Assembly (NCBI RefSeq): GCF_026210795.1
Contig: NC_089453.1
Span: forward strand, 2,916,501 to 2,980,500
Origin: Rhizophagus irregularis
Taxonomy: Eukaryota; Glomeromycota; Glomeromycetes; Glomerales; Glomeraceae
Direction of reading: 5' to 3'
DNA length: 64,000 nt
A model generated the notes under the pieces. It saw nothing but the letters and a program-made list of their open reading frames with translations, was not told the origin of the DNA and made no database searches. This document shows positions 33,601 through 43,394 of the stretch, in pieces (position 1 is the first letter of the stretch; each line of letters begins with the position of its first letter). Position numbers and translations under genes: made by a program.

Positions 33601-33827
33601 CAATCGTCTGAAGCCGTATAAACTGATGTTGCGTCTTTGGCAGGAGATTTTTTAAAGATATTTTCAATTACAGATTTTACAGTTTCTTTGGGAAGCTTAT
33701 AAGCGATACAATGAGGAAAACTCTTGTGTAGACCTCCTCGAGGGTCAGGAGGGTCAGTCGCAATTATTTTGGTTATTGAACTTGCTAACAGCCTTCTTCC
33801 TCCTGTTGGTGTCATTGAGGTAGACAT
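30603..33827 (-). CDS. Gluzincin-type zinc metallopeptidase, ten exons, 848 residues
   Basis: Ten exons join in frame with GT-AG introns: 33827-33251, 33170-32949, 32871-32790, 32714-32587, 32502-32350, 32329-32101, 32004-31338, 31255-31070, 30989-30897, 30812-30603 (2547 nt). The start is ATG 33827 (MSTSMTPTGGRRLL); the longer frame upstream has no ATG. The active site VVAHEAGHSFLD places HEAGH at about residues 647-651, and GGFHEAFGDL about 20 residues later supplies the third zinc ligand, Glu at about 672. This HExxH...E spacing and the ANAYYSREEGALKFFF segment upstream are those of thermolysin/fungalysin-like clans. The N-terminal 460 residues (about 190-460 beta-rich, repeated Trp/Tyr/Asn pattern such as QLWRIGDNYGNFYALYN) are unassigned. 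No signal peptide is evident, so a cytosolic location or unconventional export is possible. The catalytic part is about 180 residues after a long N-terminal region, an unusual layout for M4/M36 proteins. Confidence 0.8.
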
Positions 33828-35384
33828 TTTGATAAAAGAAAGTTTTTGCACCAAATTCGAAAGATGCAAAGGTTTTGAGAGGTTCCGAGGACGGTAAAAT
33901 GACCTAGTATTTATATCTGTTGGATTATCAAGAAATCATTTAAAAAAGACGTAAATCACGTAATTTTCCTTACCATATGGATTACTGTTTATTTCTTACA
34001 ATAATGATGACTTGTCGGAAATTGTAGAAATTGTTTACCACATTTGGTTTGATGAATTCTTAATTTGTTACTTTAGCATAATTTGTGAGAAGTGAGGTGA
34101 GTACCTTCATCTTTTTTTCGGTACATAAATTCCGAAAATATTGATTTTTAAAATAAAATTTTCAAAGCAAAAGACAAAGAAAATTCAAATTTGTTATGAT
34201 TAACCTGTTAACAGCTGAAAGATCAACTTTGCATACGCCCATGCCAATTAATTGTATTTTTGATTCGTTGGTATATAAAAATTCTTTTATAGTCTAATAT
34301 TTTTATTGTAGGCCGTAGTTAATCTAAATATTTTTATTGTAGGACGTAGTTAATCTAACCTTTATTGTCTAAAGAGATCCTTTTTCATACTTTTGTCGCC
34401 CAAAAACAAATAAAACGAAAAACTTAATTTCTTTTTGTTTGTTTTTTTTTGAATAAAATTTTCCTCTTATGATAAACGCCACAAACTGCAAATTTTTTTT
34501 ATAACCTGTATTTGGGCAATTTCCCACATAGTTATTATTTATATTCTCATTTTTGTTTAAATTAATCATCTTGATAAAGAGAAATGATGTACGAATTGCA
34601 GCTCAATAAGTTTCTTTGTTTGAACATTTCAATAAAGTTCAACCAAAAAAAAAAAATAGGCTAAACTTGCAAGTTTAATTGCGCCAATAGCATAAGATTA
34701 AATAACATAACTTTTTACGAGTCAATTTATTTTTTATTATTCATTGTTAAAAAGTAAAAGAGGCTTTTTGGTTTAGTTTTTTTTTTTCATTTCAATCGTC
34801 ATTAACTAAATATCATTGAAAAAAAACCCAATTTTTCCTACTTTCCTGTTTTATATATTTCATACTAAATTAATAATATTCTTTTTTTAATCTACCGATT
34901 TTTTAATCAGTTGAGAAAAAATTACACAAATAGTTTACGTAAATATTCGGAGTATTGGACTTATCATATCTATTGTATTGAAAATGAATAGTCTAAAACT
35001 TGAAAAAACTTTTAATTATATTGATATAGAGTAAATATTTTTAAGAACTAATTCTAATCCTAATATTGATCTTAATCAATTACAATTAAAGATTATAGAG
35101 TAGCATCCTTACCTCCCTCCCTCCTACCGAACTCACGTCTTATAAATAATTTTTTTATTCATTTATTAAATAATCAAATATGATATTAAAACTTACTTCA
35201 TTTTATATAAATGTCTAATTGTCATACATTGGCTTTTTTAAATTTAAAATATTGAATTTAATATCATTATGAATTATTTCATAAAGTAAAAAAAAAATAA
35301 ATAAATAAAAAATAAATGAGTAATATTTTTAATTACACGAAAGTACACGAAAGATGATTATGAAAAAAATTGTGTAATATTTGT
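33828..35384. other. AT-rich intergenic stretch, no gene
   Basis: Upstream of the peptidase start. A direct repeat TCTAATATTTTTATTGTAGG/AATATTTTTATTGTAGGACG lies at about 34293-34350. No promoter element can be named with confidence. The 66-codon minus frame at 34369-34569 is AT-driven. Confidence 0.4.
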
Positions 35385-35534
35385 TAGGGATGGGGACGAT
35401 CCAAACTGATACTATTGAAAAAACCGAATCAAGTCAAACCCGAAAAACCGGTTCGGTTCCATAATCAGTTTTTGTCAAAACTGATTTGGTGATGTCCGAT
35501 TCAAGTCGCTCAACCTGAACCTTTTCCAATCCTA
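35385..35534. mobile_element. Decayed hAT-type MITE
   Basis: Starts TAGGGATGGGGACGATCC and ends CCTTTTCCAATCCTA, with an interior rich in GGTTCGGTT / AACCTGAACC and similar complementary words. Flanking 8-mers ATATTTGT and AATATTGT are similar but not identical. Probably an old relative of the element at 2894-3259. Confidence 0.5.
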
Positions 35535-35807
35535 AATATTGTACGCGTATGATATGGATCATGAGGTTGTGTGATAAAAATTTTCACTCATGTATGGCAT
35601 TTTTTTAATCCTATTTTCTGTTTATTTTATTTTAAATAATTTAACTTATTATAAACCAGAAAAAAGGCACGTAATAATCTATTGGTAATTATTTTATAAT
35701 GAGAAAATTTTATATTAGATGATTTATTAGTTAGAGAAAAAATTGGAATGATTATTCATTTATCAATTTATCAAAATCAAGTATACTACTAGGGATGACC
35801 AGGCAAT

Positions 35808-35939
35808 GGATCGGAATGAGGTCTAATCCAAACTGCCGAGTATGTTAATCAACTCGGTCTCGACGATTGAGGCACCTTTTGGCCTTGATCGTCGAGACCG
35901 TTAGGATTCGACAATTTGGATTAAACCTCATTCCGATCC
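35808..35939. repeat. Foldback element
   Basis: GGATCGGAATGAGGTCTAATCCAAA at the left is complementary to TTTGGATTAAACCTCATTCCGATCC at the right, and an inner pair AACTCGGTCTCGACGATT / GATCGTCGAGACCG continues the stem, leaving a loop around 35866-35882. A stem of about 50 bp with few mismatches results. It is preceded by CTAGGGATGACC, which may be the remains of a hAT end. Confidence 0.75.
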
Positions 35940-37461
35940 AAATAAAGAATTATTATCAAATAAAGAATTAACTTATTAAATTGGATCTACTAAAGAGAAA
36001 AAATATTTTTTTTTTCCAATTTTTTAATTCTTTCTAAAATAAATAAAATAAGGAATATTAGTTAAATTCTTTCTTATATTAAAGAAACCGCTTGATAAAT
36101 CAATACAACTATCTGCAACATGCTTTCTATTATTCCTCCTAACAAATTTTTATTATCTCAAGCATCCAATTTTGTGAATTCTGACCCTCTATCTATTAAT
36201 CACATGTTCAAATCAAAAACAAACCTGCCTATTACCTACCATTTGTCGGATCGAGCTATTAATTTCTCCTAAAAAATTATTTTTGCGCTCACTATTCACA
36301 AAACCCATGGATTGATCTTACAAAAAGTTTCTTTTGCATCAAATGGTAATATCTTCTCCCCGGTCAAGCATGCGTTGCGCCGTTGCCTTGGCAGGTGCCG
36401 GGATAACGTCAGCATATCTCACCTTAAAATCAGCGTTTATGATCAATCTCTAAAATATCAAACATTATCACCACCATAAGTCCTCGTATATTCTCATAAA
36501 TGCTTTTTATATTTATTTATGTAAACAATTTATTTTTATCCATTAAAACGTAATAAAATTTATATATCAAATATATTATTTTTAATTATTATCTACTTAT
36601 AATATTAACCATATCTGAAAATAATATCTGATGTACAACGCGGTTTGGGACACAACAATTCATCAAATGAATTAAAAATTTAATAAAGATTTTTGAGTAA
36701 ATATATTTAAAATATTTCAACATAATTTGGTAGATACTGATTAAAGCTACAAAATGACCTTGGGATTATCCTATTTGATTATCTAAATCAAAAGTTATTA
36801 TCCTGTAAAATTCAGGTATAATTTTCAGATTTGAAACATATAATTCTGGTCAGTCATTATAATTTTGGCTGCTTAATTCTAGTCAATATCAATAAAGTTA
36901 TAATAAGAATCTTAATTCTAGCTAAAATTAATGATTTCAGCCAGAATTACAGAGAAGTATAGTCACATGATTTATTTCTGTCCAATAAAAGTCAATATTA
37001 ATTCAATCACGTGATTTTTTTAATTTTTTAATTTGAAACATATTGATGATTGTTGTGTCTCCCACTATACAAAACAATTAAACCGAATCACAAAAATAAT
37101 AAGTCATAGGTAATTTATTGACTAGTTTAAGACAATATTAAATATAACCATTATTTAATCGGTTCGATTAATTCGTTTCGAATTATGTTAAAGATCGGTT
37201 TATAAGTGCGAAAACACTTTAGCAATTCACAACCTACCAATTGCATTAATAAAATTTACGTTGACTATAATAATTTTTTTGGATCAACAATATAATTGTA
37301 AAAAAGTAATAAAATTTATAAAATTCTGTACATTGATTGGATCGGTTCATATAAAATTAATATCTTGCATCAAAAATTTTCTTAAAATATGTTATGTTTT
37401 TTTTTTTTAATTAAATAATTCCAAAATCATGATAATTCAAAATCTTCACCATGATATATAT
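35940..37461. other. AT-rich intergenic stretch, no gene
   Basis: A short GC-rich island at about 36358-36420 (GCATGCGTTGCGCCGTTGCC, GGTGCCGGGATAACGTC) contrasts with its surroundings but has no recognised identity. TTCTGGTCAG/AATTCTGGCTGAAATT-like words repeat at 36800-36960. Confidence 0.35.
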
Positions 37462-37770
37462 GTTATGCCAAAGGTGTCAATTTGTGTCAGTTGATAACTG
37501 ACGCGCATCAGGTGTTCACAATTAAGTCTTCTTAATTTTTCAAGTAAACTTTTATTTCACAATGAATTATACTTTATATTTGATTATGTGAAATTTTATA
37601 TTGTAAAATTAACTTTTAATTTCTAAATAATTTTTAATGAAGTGTTTCTCATAAGCTTGATCTAATATTTTAAGATTACATATTTTTTTTAATGTGATAA
37701 ATAAATTTATTTAATAAAAAAAAGTTAAGTCTGAAAAAATTTAAAGTTTAATTATACCTTAATGTTAGAT
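37462..37770. mobile_element. Truncated copy of the 56412-56935 MITE
   Basis: The left terminus (GTGTCAATTTGTGTCAG, then TGACGCGCATCA) and interior (AATGAAGTGTTTCTCATAA, ATTTATTTAATAAAAAAAAG, TTTAATTATACCTTAATG) match the element at 56412-56935 in the same orientation. The right inverted terminus is missing. Confidence 0.65.
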
Positions 37771-37854
37771 AATCATATGGACAACAAAACATAATGAAAC
37801 AATGAATAACTGTTGTAGGCATAAATTCAACAATCAAAAATTGTTGAGCCACTT

Positions 37855-37960
37855 TTGGGATCTTTAGTTTTGGTAGGTTCAGTGGTAGGAGATTTACGTA
37901 CTGTACATTGGTAAGAAACTGTCAGATTCTAGTTCGAAATCGTCACAATAGGAATCAAAA
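37855..37960 (+). other. tRNA-like sequence (possible SINE head or tRNA relic)
   Basis: TAGGTTCAGTGGTAGGAG resembles a tRNA D-arm/A-box (compare TAGCTCAGTGGTAGAGC). CTAGTTCGAAATC about 50 bp downstream resembles a B-box with a short GATT/AATC stem. A clean cloverleaf with a 7-bp acceptor stem is not formed and a poly-A run follows, so a tRNA-derived SINE or pseudogene is more likely than a functional tRNA. Confidence 0.35.
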
Positions 37961-37997
37961 AAAAAAATTTAATAAAGACATTTTTTTCGATGGAGTG

Positions 37998-38216
37998 CAG
38001 GATAGACGGTGAAGGGAGGCCATCGTTCAAGTTGTCTACAAAGATGAGAATTTACAGGCTAAGGCGGAAAAGGTTCTCGGATATATTGTATGGCTGTTAG
38101 AGGAGATGCAGCAGCCTATGGACGATTCACAAAGTGGTGAGCAATTGATGGTAATAGAAAAGCATAGGTCATCGAGCAATCTTACGGAAAAATCAGATAC
38201 TGTAGATAGGTCTTAA
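37998..38216 (+). pseudogene. Coding-like fragment, unrecognised
   Basis: An open frame without ATG reads EAIVQVVYKDENLQAKAEK, then VLGYIVWLLEEMQQPMDD and a Ser-rich tail ending RSSSNLTEKSDTVDRS at TAA. Composition is balanced and clearly richer in GC than the flanks, so an exon or relic of a real gene is likely. The family is not recognised. On the minus strand nearby (38524-38640) a similar scrap reads GEAIKDRYRTLLSELRSQ and ends in a stop. Confidence 0.3.
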
Positions 38217-38523
38217 GTTAGAAATTTCATGTATCACTGGCGTAAATCCGAATCTGTAATTTAATTTTCACATGTACGGGCCATATTCCGAAATTTGGAT
38301 TTATCATTTGCCTGTATCAGTAAAACATTTATTTTATAACATATACATGAAAATATGTTTAAAAAATCAAAGTAAAGCATCTTTATTATGTTTTGACTTT
38401 ACAATGATTAGGAAGTCAGTTTTCTATGTATGCCTCAATACATGTGACAATTGTGACATCCAATCACGTGCAAGATCAATTACAAACAATTAAAAGAAAA
38501 ATGAAATAGGCATATATTAGTGG

Positions 38524-38640
38524 TTGACCAGATTGTTGGGATCGTCACCACGGGTGGCTTTAATAGCGTCAATATCCTGACTCCTCAATTCCGATAAAAG
38601 CGTCCTATATCTATCTTTGATGGCCTCTCCGAATCGAAAA
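38524..38640 (-). pseudogene. Coding-like final exon, unrecognised
   Basis: The minus frame RFGEAIKDRYRTLLSELRSQ and DIDAIKATRGDDPNNLVNH ends at a stop near 38524. It is GC-richer than the surroundings and follows the RING gene on the same strand. It could be a separate terminal exon, but no splice partner was established. Confidence 0.25.
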
Positions 38641-38785
38641 ATGACTTATATATACAGTCAAATGAATATTCGGCACGTTCAGACTCGTAGTACAAGTCGT
38701 AAATTCATTGTAAAATATCGTTAGGTCTCACATCCACCTGGCCTTGTAAATCAATTACGTCTTCATCTTGTTCAGTGCATGTTTT

Positions 38786-39166
38786 CTAGTGACTACCTGT
38801 AGATTGGGTAGATCTTGCTGACCGATTTGGATTGCTGCGTCTGGTCATGCTTGAATTTTGATTTTCCTCAGTCATATCTACAGTAGAAGCGTTGTCGGAG
38901 GTCTCAGTTGTTGCGTCATGAGGAAGACCTGGTCCCGTGTACTCAACGCCCTCCATGGGCTGAGGGCTGCTTCTGGATGAAAAAGGGTCAAACAAATTAT
39001 CGCACCGGCATTTCAGACATTGACTAAAGTTCCTTTGAGCAACGTCTCGTACGAAACAGCTCGCATGAAATACATGCGAGCAAAGTCTTATGACGCACCC
39101 GTCCAGTAGAAACACATCATCTAAGCAAAAAGAACAAAAAAACCGCTTCAAGGGAATCAATCCCAT
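38786..39166 (-). CDS. Small RING-H2 finger protein
   Basis: A 126-residue frame with ATG at 39166-39164, preceded in frame by TAG. The RING is near the N-terminus: C-S-F-C (11-14), then LCSHVFHASC (C-x-H-x2-H-x2-C), then CLKC, i.e. C3H2C3 spacing. The remainder is Ser/Thr/Asn-rich and disordered, ending STQSTGSH. A RING-H2 implies E3 ubiquitin ligase activity by family knowledge; the substrate is unknown. The 72-codon minus frame just upstream (39117-39335, MIYSYAITRYKVMY...) overlaps in another phase and might be an additional 5' exon, since ACATAG directly precedes the ATG, but this is not settled. Confidence 0.55.
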   Translation of the reverse strand: MGLIPLKRFFCSFCLDDVFLLDGCVIRLCSHVFHASCFVRDVAQRNFSQCLKCRCDNLFDPFSSRSSPQPMEGVEYTGPGLPHDATTETSDNASTVDMTEENQNSSMTRRSNPNRSARSTQSTGSH

Positions 39167-39335
39167 CTATGTTAGGCTGCGGTGCATTTGTCAACACTAT
39201 CATCAAGGCCAAACGGGTGGATTCTTTGAGAGAAACCATCAAAGGGAATAAGATTCTTTTTTCGTCGATGATCTGCAGGGGCAATTCTGAGATATACATA
39301 ACTTTGTATCTGGTTATTGCGTAACTGTAGATCAC

Positions 39336-40060
39336 TTATTTAAGGTTCCATTCATTCTTAAAGATTATATAGAAAAGATGTTATGTATAGACACCTATGT
39401 ATATAGTGTATAGTGATGTGCACTATACGTTGATTTTGTGATTGTACGACATGACAAACATATTTTTTGTACGTATGTACACTAACCATACGTAATTGTT
39501 ATATGTATATATAAATGTATCCAGTGGCGCAGCATATGTGAACCGGCAAATTTTGCAAACAGGGCCGCATTACGGCGTTATGCACTAACACGTGAAACAA
39601 AGTGACGAATAAAGGCGTGACGAATAAGTTTTTACTCACTCGAAAAAAACTAAGTCCCTCAGATAATTATAAACAGTGAAACAAGGCTCGGGCGGGACAA
39701 TGTGATGAATTAAAAATAGATCACGTGACTGTGCAAAAATTGCCGGTGCGGCTGGGCTAGTACTAGTGTAGACAGTTACTGCGGCTGCGCCTTATCATTT
39801 GTATTTACGTGCGTTTGGTCTCTTATTTCATTCATACGTACGTATGTTTTTATTTAATTAATATTTATTATTATTTATTTGCCATGTATGTACGTACAGT
39901 ACACTCAGTGCAACCATACGTACATAGCCAAATTTCACCATACACTACACACAAGGGTCTCTATACACTACATGTTTCCTAATTGCCCATTCTTAAACGT
40001 TAAATTCTTTCGCCACACTTTTTTTCTTTTCATTAACCAAACAAACGTTATTAAAAAAAA
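39336..40060. other. Upstream region of the BTB pseudogene with palindromic repeats
   Basis: Contains GTACGTATGTAC-like words (39470, 39835, 39888). The GC-richer block at 39523-39795 begins CCAGTGGCGCAGC and finishes GCGGCTGCGCC, possibly a small inverted-end element. The last 80 bp (TTAAACGTTAAATTCTTTCG, CCACACTTTTTTTCTTTTC) match the upstream flank of the intact BTB gene at the right edge of the window, so the gene duplication included at least part of its promoter. Confidence 0.4.
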
Positions 40061-41049
40061 ATGGATGCTAATAAACTATTACAAAAATTATCTCAAAATT
40101 TACTTGAAATTTTGAATGATGACGAATATTGTGATATTAGGTTGGAGATGACCCTTACGTAAAAATATTCCGGGCTCATATGAACATTTTAAACTATCGT
40201 TCTTCTTATCTACGAAGAATTTTATCAACTATTGAAAGGAGAAATGATGGAACTTTGATACAAATTAAATTACCAAATATTTTACCAGAAATTTTTCAAA
40301 TAATATTAAGGTTAATATAAGTCTTGTTGTTTTTATATAAACGTATTTTTTTTTTGAATGTGAAATTAATTATTTTTTATTTTAGGTATATTTATGGGGG
40401 AAGATTACCTTTGGAAGAATATGATGCTTTAGATATCATCAAAATTTTGGTTGCCGCCAGTGAATTAAGTCTTCAGGAATTGGTCGATTATATACAATCC
40501 TTTTTGACCAAAAATAAAGCGGATTGGATGGAACAGAATTTTAATTTGATATATCAAACAAGTTATGAAAAAGATTCATTCTTGGAACTTCAAAAATATT
40601 GTACTAATTTAATATCTAACAATCCAAATAAGATATTTAACTCTTTAGATTTTTCTACATCTCCTGAAAAACTTTTGATTTCAATCATTCAAAATGATAA
40701 TCTTCAAATGACTGAAATTCAAGTATGGGAGAATGTTCTTAAATGGGGCTTTGCACAAAATCCTGATTTTCCTTCAGATCCTTCCAATTTTTCAAAAGAT
40801 GATTTTAATTCTTTAAAGAATACTTTACATCAATGTATTTCTTTTGTTAGATTTTATAATTAAACTTCTAAAGAATTTTTTTATAACGTGGTACCTTATA
40901 AAAAAGTTTTACCAAAAGAATTATATATGGATTTATTAAAAACTTTTTTGGATTCTGATAGCGAACCAGTTGATAAACTAAATTCTCGTAAAGTAATTAA
41001 TGATAATCATATAAACAAAAAATCATCAGATGAAATGCCACAATATCAG
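40061..41049 (+). pseudogene. BTB-BACK gene copy, broken by a 7-bp deletion and a nonsense codon
   Basis: Exon 1 is 40061-40310 (MDANKLLQKLSQNLLEIL...), exon 2 is 40386-41049, with the same intron position as the intact paralogue on the minus strand at 62934-63918. Against that copy, seven bases are missing at about 40139/40140 (GATATTA|GGTTGG), which destroys the BTB frame right after EYCDI. One codon is missing in PNILPEIF. TTA has become TAA at 40861-40863, between RFYN and TSKEFF. The BACK-like region (SELSLQELVDYIQSFL, WENVLKWGFAQNP) is otherwise well preserved, about 90% identical, so inactivation is recent. The last 15 nt of exon 2 (MPQYQ) resemble the micro-exons that follow. Confidence 0.85.
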
Positions 41050-41741
41050 GTATCAATAAAAATTTTAACAATATATAGTCGTGTTTATTTGAACCTAAGT
41101 TAATTTAACATTTACCTTATCACTTTTATTAGGAGAATTACGGTCGGGTATTGATTAAGCTTTAACAAAATATACTTGTTTGTGTTTATTTGAATTTATA
41201 TATGAATTACTTTAACATTTATTCTATCATATTTAAAAGGCGGCAAAAATTCCGGTATCAATAAAAATTTTAACAAATATACTTGTATTTATTCGAACTT
41301 TGTTGTTAATTTAACATTTACCTTATCGCTTCTAGTATAAGAAGAATTACGCTCAGGTATTGATTAGGCTTTAACAAAATATACTTGTTTGTGAAATTTA
41401 CATATGAATTATTTTAACATTTATTCTCATATTTAAAAGGCGGCAAAAATTCTGGTATCAATAATAATTTTAAATAAATATACTTGTATTTATTCGAATC
41501 TTGTTATTATAAGTTAATTTAACGTTTACTCTTATTATAAGGATAATTCCTCTCAGGTATTGATTATACTTGTTTACGTTTATTTGAAAATTACATATGA
41601 ATCATTTCAACATTTATTCTATCATATTTAAAGGTGCCAAAAAGTCAGGTATCAATAAAAATTTTAACAAAATATAGCTGTTTTATTTGAACCTTGTTAT
41701 TATGAGTTAATTTATATTTACCTTATCACTCTTATTATAAG
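41050..41741 (+). repeat. Tandem micro-exon array between BTB-BACK and eIF4G exons
   Basis: Three tandem pairs of short introns enclose six candidate exons, each exactly 15 nt and phase 0: 41133-41147 (ENYGR), 41240-41254 (AAKIP), 41342-41356 (KNYAQ), 41440-41454 (AAKIL), 41542-41556 (DNSSQ), 41634-41648 (VPKSQ). Each is preceded by AG and followed by GTATTGATT or GTATCAATA. Two intron types alternate: one ends CTTATNNNTTATTATAAG, the other TATTCTATCATATTTAAAAG. The pair repeats about every 200 bp. The preceding BTB exon ends in phase 0 and the following eIF4G exon (41742) starts in phase 0, so inclusion or skipping of any number preserves frame. Seen directly: repeat structure, splice dinucleotides and lengths. 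Inferred: that they are spliced. Confidence 0.75.
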
Positions 41742-43394
41742 GATAAGACGATTGCAGAAATTCACGAAGATGTAATTAGGGATTGGAATCGATTAATCGA
41801 AAATCGACAAAACATAGTAAAATCGATTCTCGAGAATCGATTCTCAGCAATTTTTTACATATAAGTTAACCTGACTCCAAAGTAATTTTTCATACCAGCC
41901 AAGTGCTGATTATTTTCGTTGAAATTAGAAACTGATTCAAAGTTAGGTTGGTCGTCTATAAGAAAAATCTTGAAAAGATTCGATTTTCGATTCCAATCCC
42001 TAGATGTAATGAAAATAGTATAGAGAATATACGTATATTTAGTACATATAATAAATAAATATTCTTTTTTTTCAATTTTAGGCCGCAGAACAAAAAGAAG
42101 AGGCTGACTATCTGAGACGAATGACTAGTTCAGGTGGTAGAGGTGAGTTCATTTAAAATTAGGGTAGCTTTTTACTTAAACTGTTATTAATTAATTATAA
42201 TCAAATTTAGGTATGCCTAAGATGGCAGAGCAAATGTCGCGCAGTGGTTCAAGTCATCAACATCGATCAAACAAAAGAACGATACAATCACCAGATGGAT
42301 GGAGTACCGTTGGAAGTTCATCACAAAGAAATAAAGAAAAAGTTGGTGACCTTACTAAATTTGGATCAGTAAATCGTAGTAAAATCGTCAGTTTAGCACC
42401 AGGAGGCATATTAGGAGGCTGGGTTAAAGGTTGGTCCAAGAGTGATAATAAAGATCAAAATGATAAACCTGTAGGCCTTAATAGGGCAAATTCAACAACG
42501 AATATATATAGCGTATTAAATTCAGAGAGCTCAGAGGGAAGGAGAAGCTCCGAATCAAATTCATCATACACTCAAAAACCCTCTCCACCAACAGAGCGTA
42601 AAAAATTAATTTTAGCTCCACGTACAAAGAGTTTCACACCTGAAGAGCCTGTAAAGTTGGCATCATCATCACAAACAACAGTAAAGTTAGATTCAAAGAA
42701 GATCTGTAAAAGTATTGTCAATATGGTGGAAGAATACTTTTCAATATTGGATAGTCAAGTATGTGCAATTAATATAGGTGTATTTTTGTAAGACCCCCCT
42801 CTATATTGTAACTAAACATTGATATGGTTATATGATTTTTCAGGAGGTCATTACTTGCCTTAAAGAGGATATTCCAGTAGGATACCATCCAAAGGCAATA
42901 GAAACATTCGCAAACAAAGTGATCGAGAAAAAGCAGAAAGATGTGGATGATATTATGAAATTGTTCAAAGAAATTGTATCCTCCAGTACTTGTGATAATG
43001 ATGCTTTTAAAGATGGTTTTAAAGCTACTTTAGAATTTTTGATGGACATTGGTGCAGATGCTCCAATGGCTTATTCTTATACAGGACAATTGTTATTTAG
43101 TACTGAACTTTCTTTTCGGGATATTACAGAACTTCTTAAACCTTTGGATGATGATATGGCAATTGATAAAATTGTGAAAGGATATGCGAAGGCATTAAAA
43201 AATGATGTGGTATGTTAAAATTATTTTCGTACATTAAAATTTTTTTAACTAGTTTTTTTGTTTTAATATATTTCTGTATAAAATAGGATGAACAAGAATA
43301 TGTACAAAAAATAAACGAATTTGATCTTACATCGCTATTCCCAAAGAAAAATAAAGATGATATAAACAAATATATCGAAGATCTTGTTAGATAA
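41742..43394 (+). CDS. eIF4G C-terminal part with MA3 domain, five exons
   Basis: Exons 41742-41771, 42082-42142, 42211-42758, 42844-43209 and 43287-43394 join in frame (1113 nt, 370 residues). The first exon, DKTIAEIHED, is the conserved GPKTIxEIHED that follows the MIF4G domain in eIF4G. AAEQKEEADYLRRM and a Gly/Arg/Ser region with SPDGWSTVG and DLTKFG follow, matching the eIF4G linker. Then comes an MA3 domain: KKICKSIVNMVEEYF, EVITCLKEDIPVGYHPKA, DGFKATLEFLMDIGADAP. Intact eIF4G bridges eIF4E, eIF3 and eIF4A in translation initiation; this part would bind eIF4A. The eIF4E-binding and MIF4G regions are not upstream in this window: a BTB-BACK pseudogene and micro-exons are there instead. 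It is thus a 3' gene fragment, a chimeric locus, or an eIF4G gene with a very distant 5' part. Confidence 0.8.
41777..42002. mobile_element. hAT-type MITE inside the eIF4G intron, perfect 8-bp target duplication
   Basis: A 226-bp element with inverted ends TAGGGATTGGAATCGA (16 bp, perfect). GATGTAAT lies immediately left (41769-41776) and right (42003-42010). The duplicated octamer spans the exon end and the donor (GAT|GTAAT), so the insertion is five bases into the intron and created a second copy of the same exon/donor sequence at the far side. The interior has GATTCTCGAGAATCGATTCTC palindromes. No coding capacity. Confidence 0.92.

Noticed and set aside
39117-39335. 72-codon minus frame as a separate gene
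   Set aside because: It overlaps the RING frame in another phase; it may be a 5' exon of that gene but no splice site could be chosen.
42257-43049. Minus frames over eIF4G exons
   Set aside because: Antisense shadows of the MA3-containing exons.
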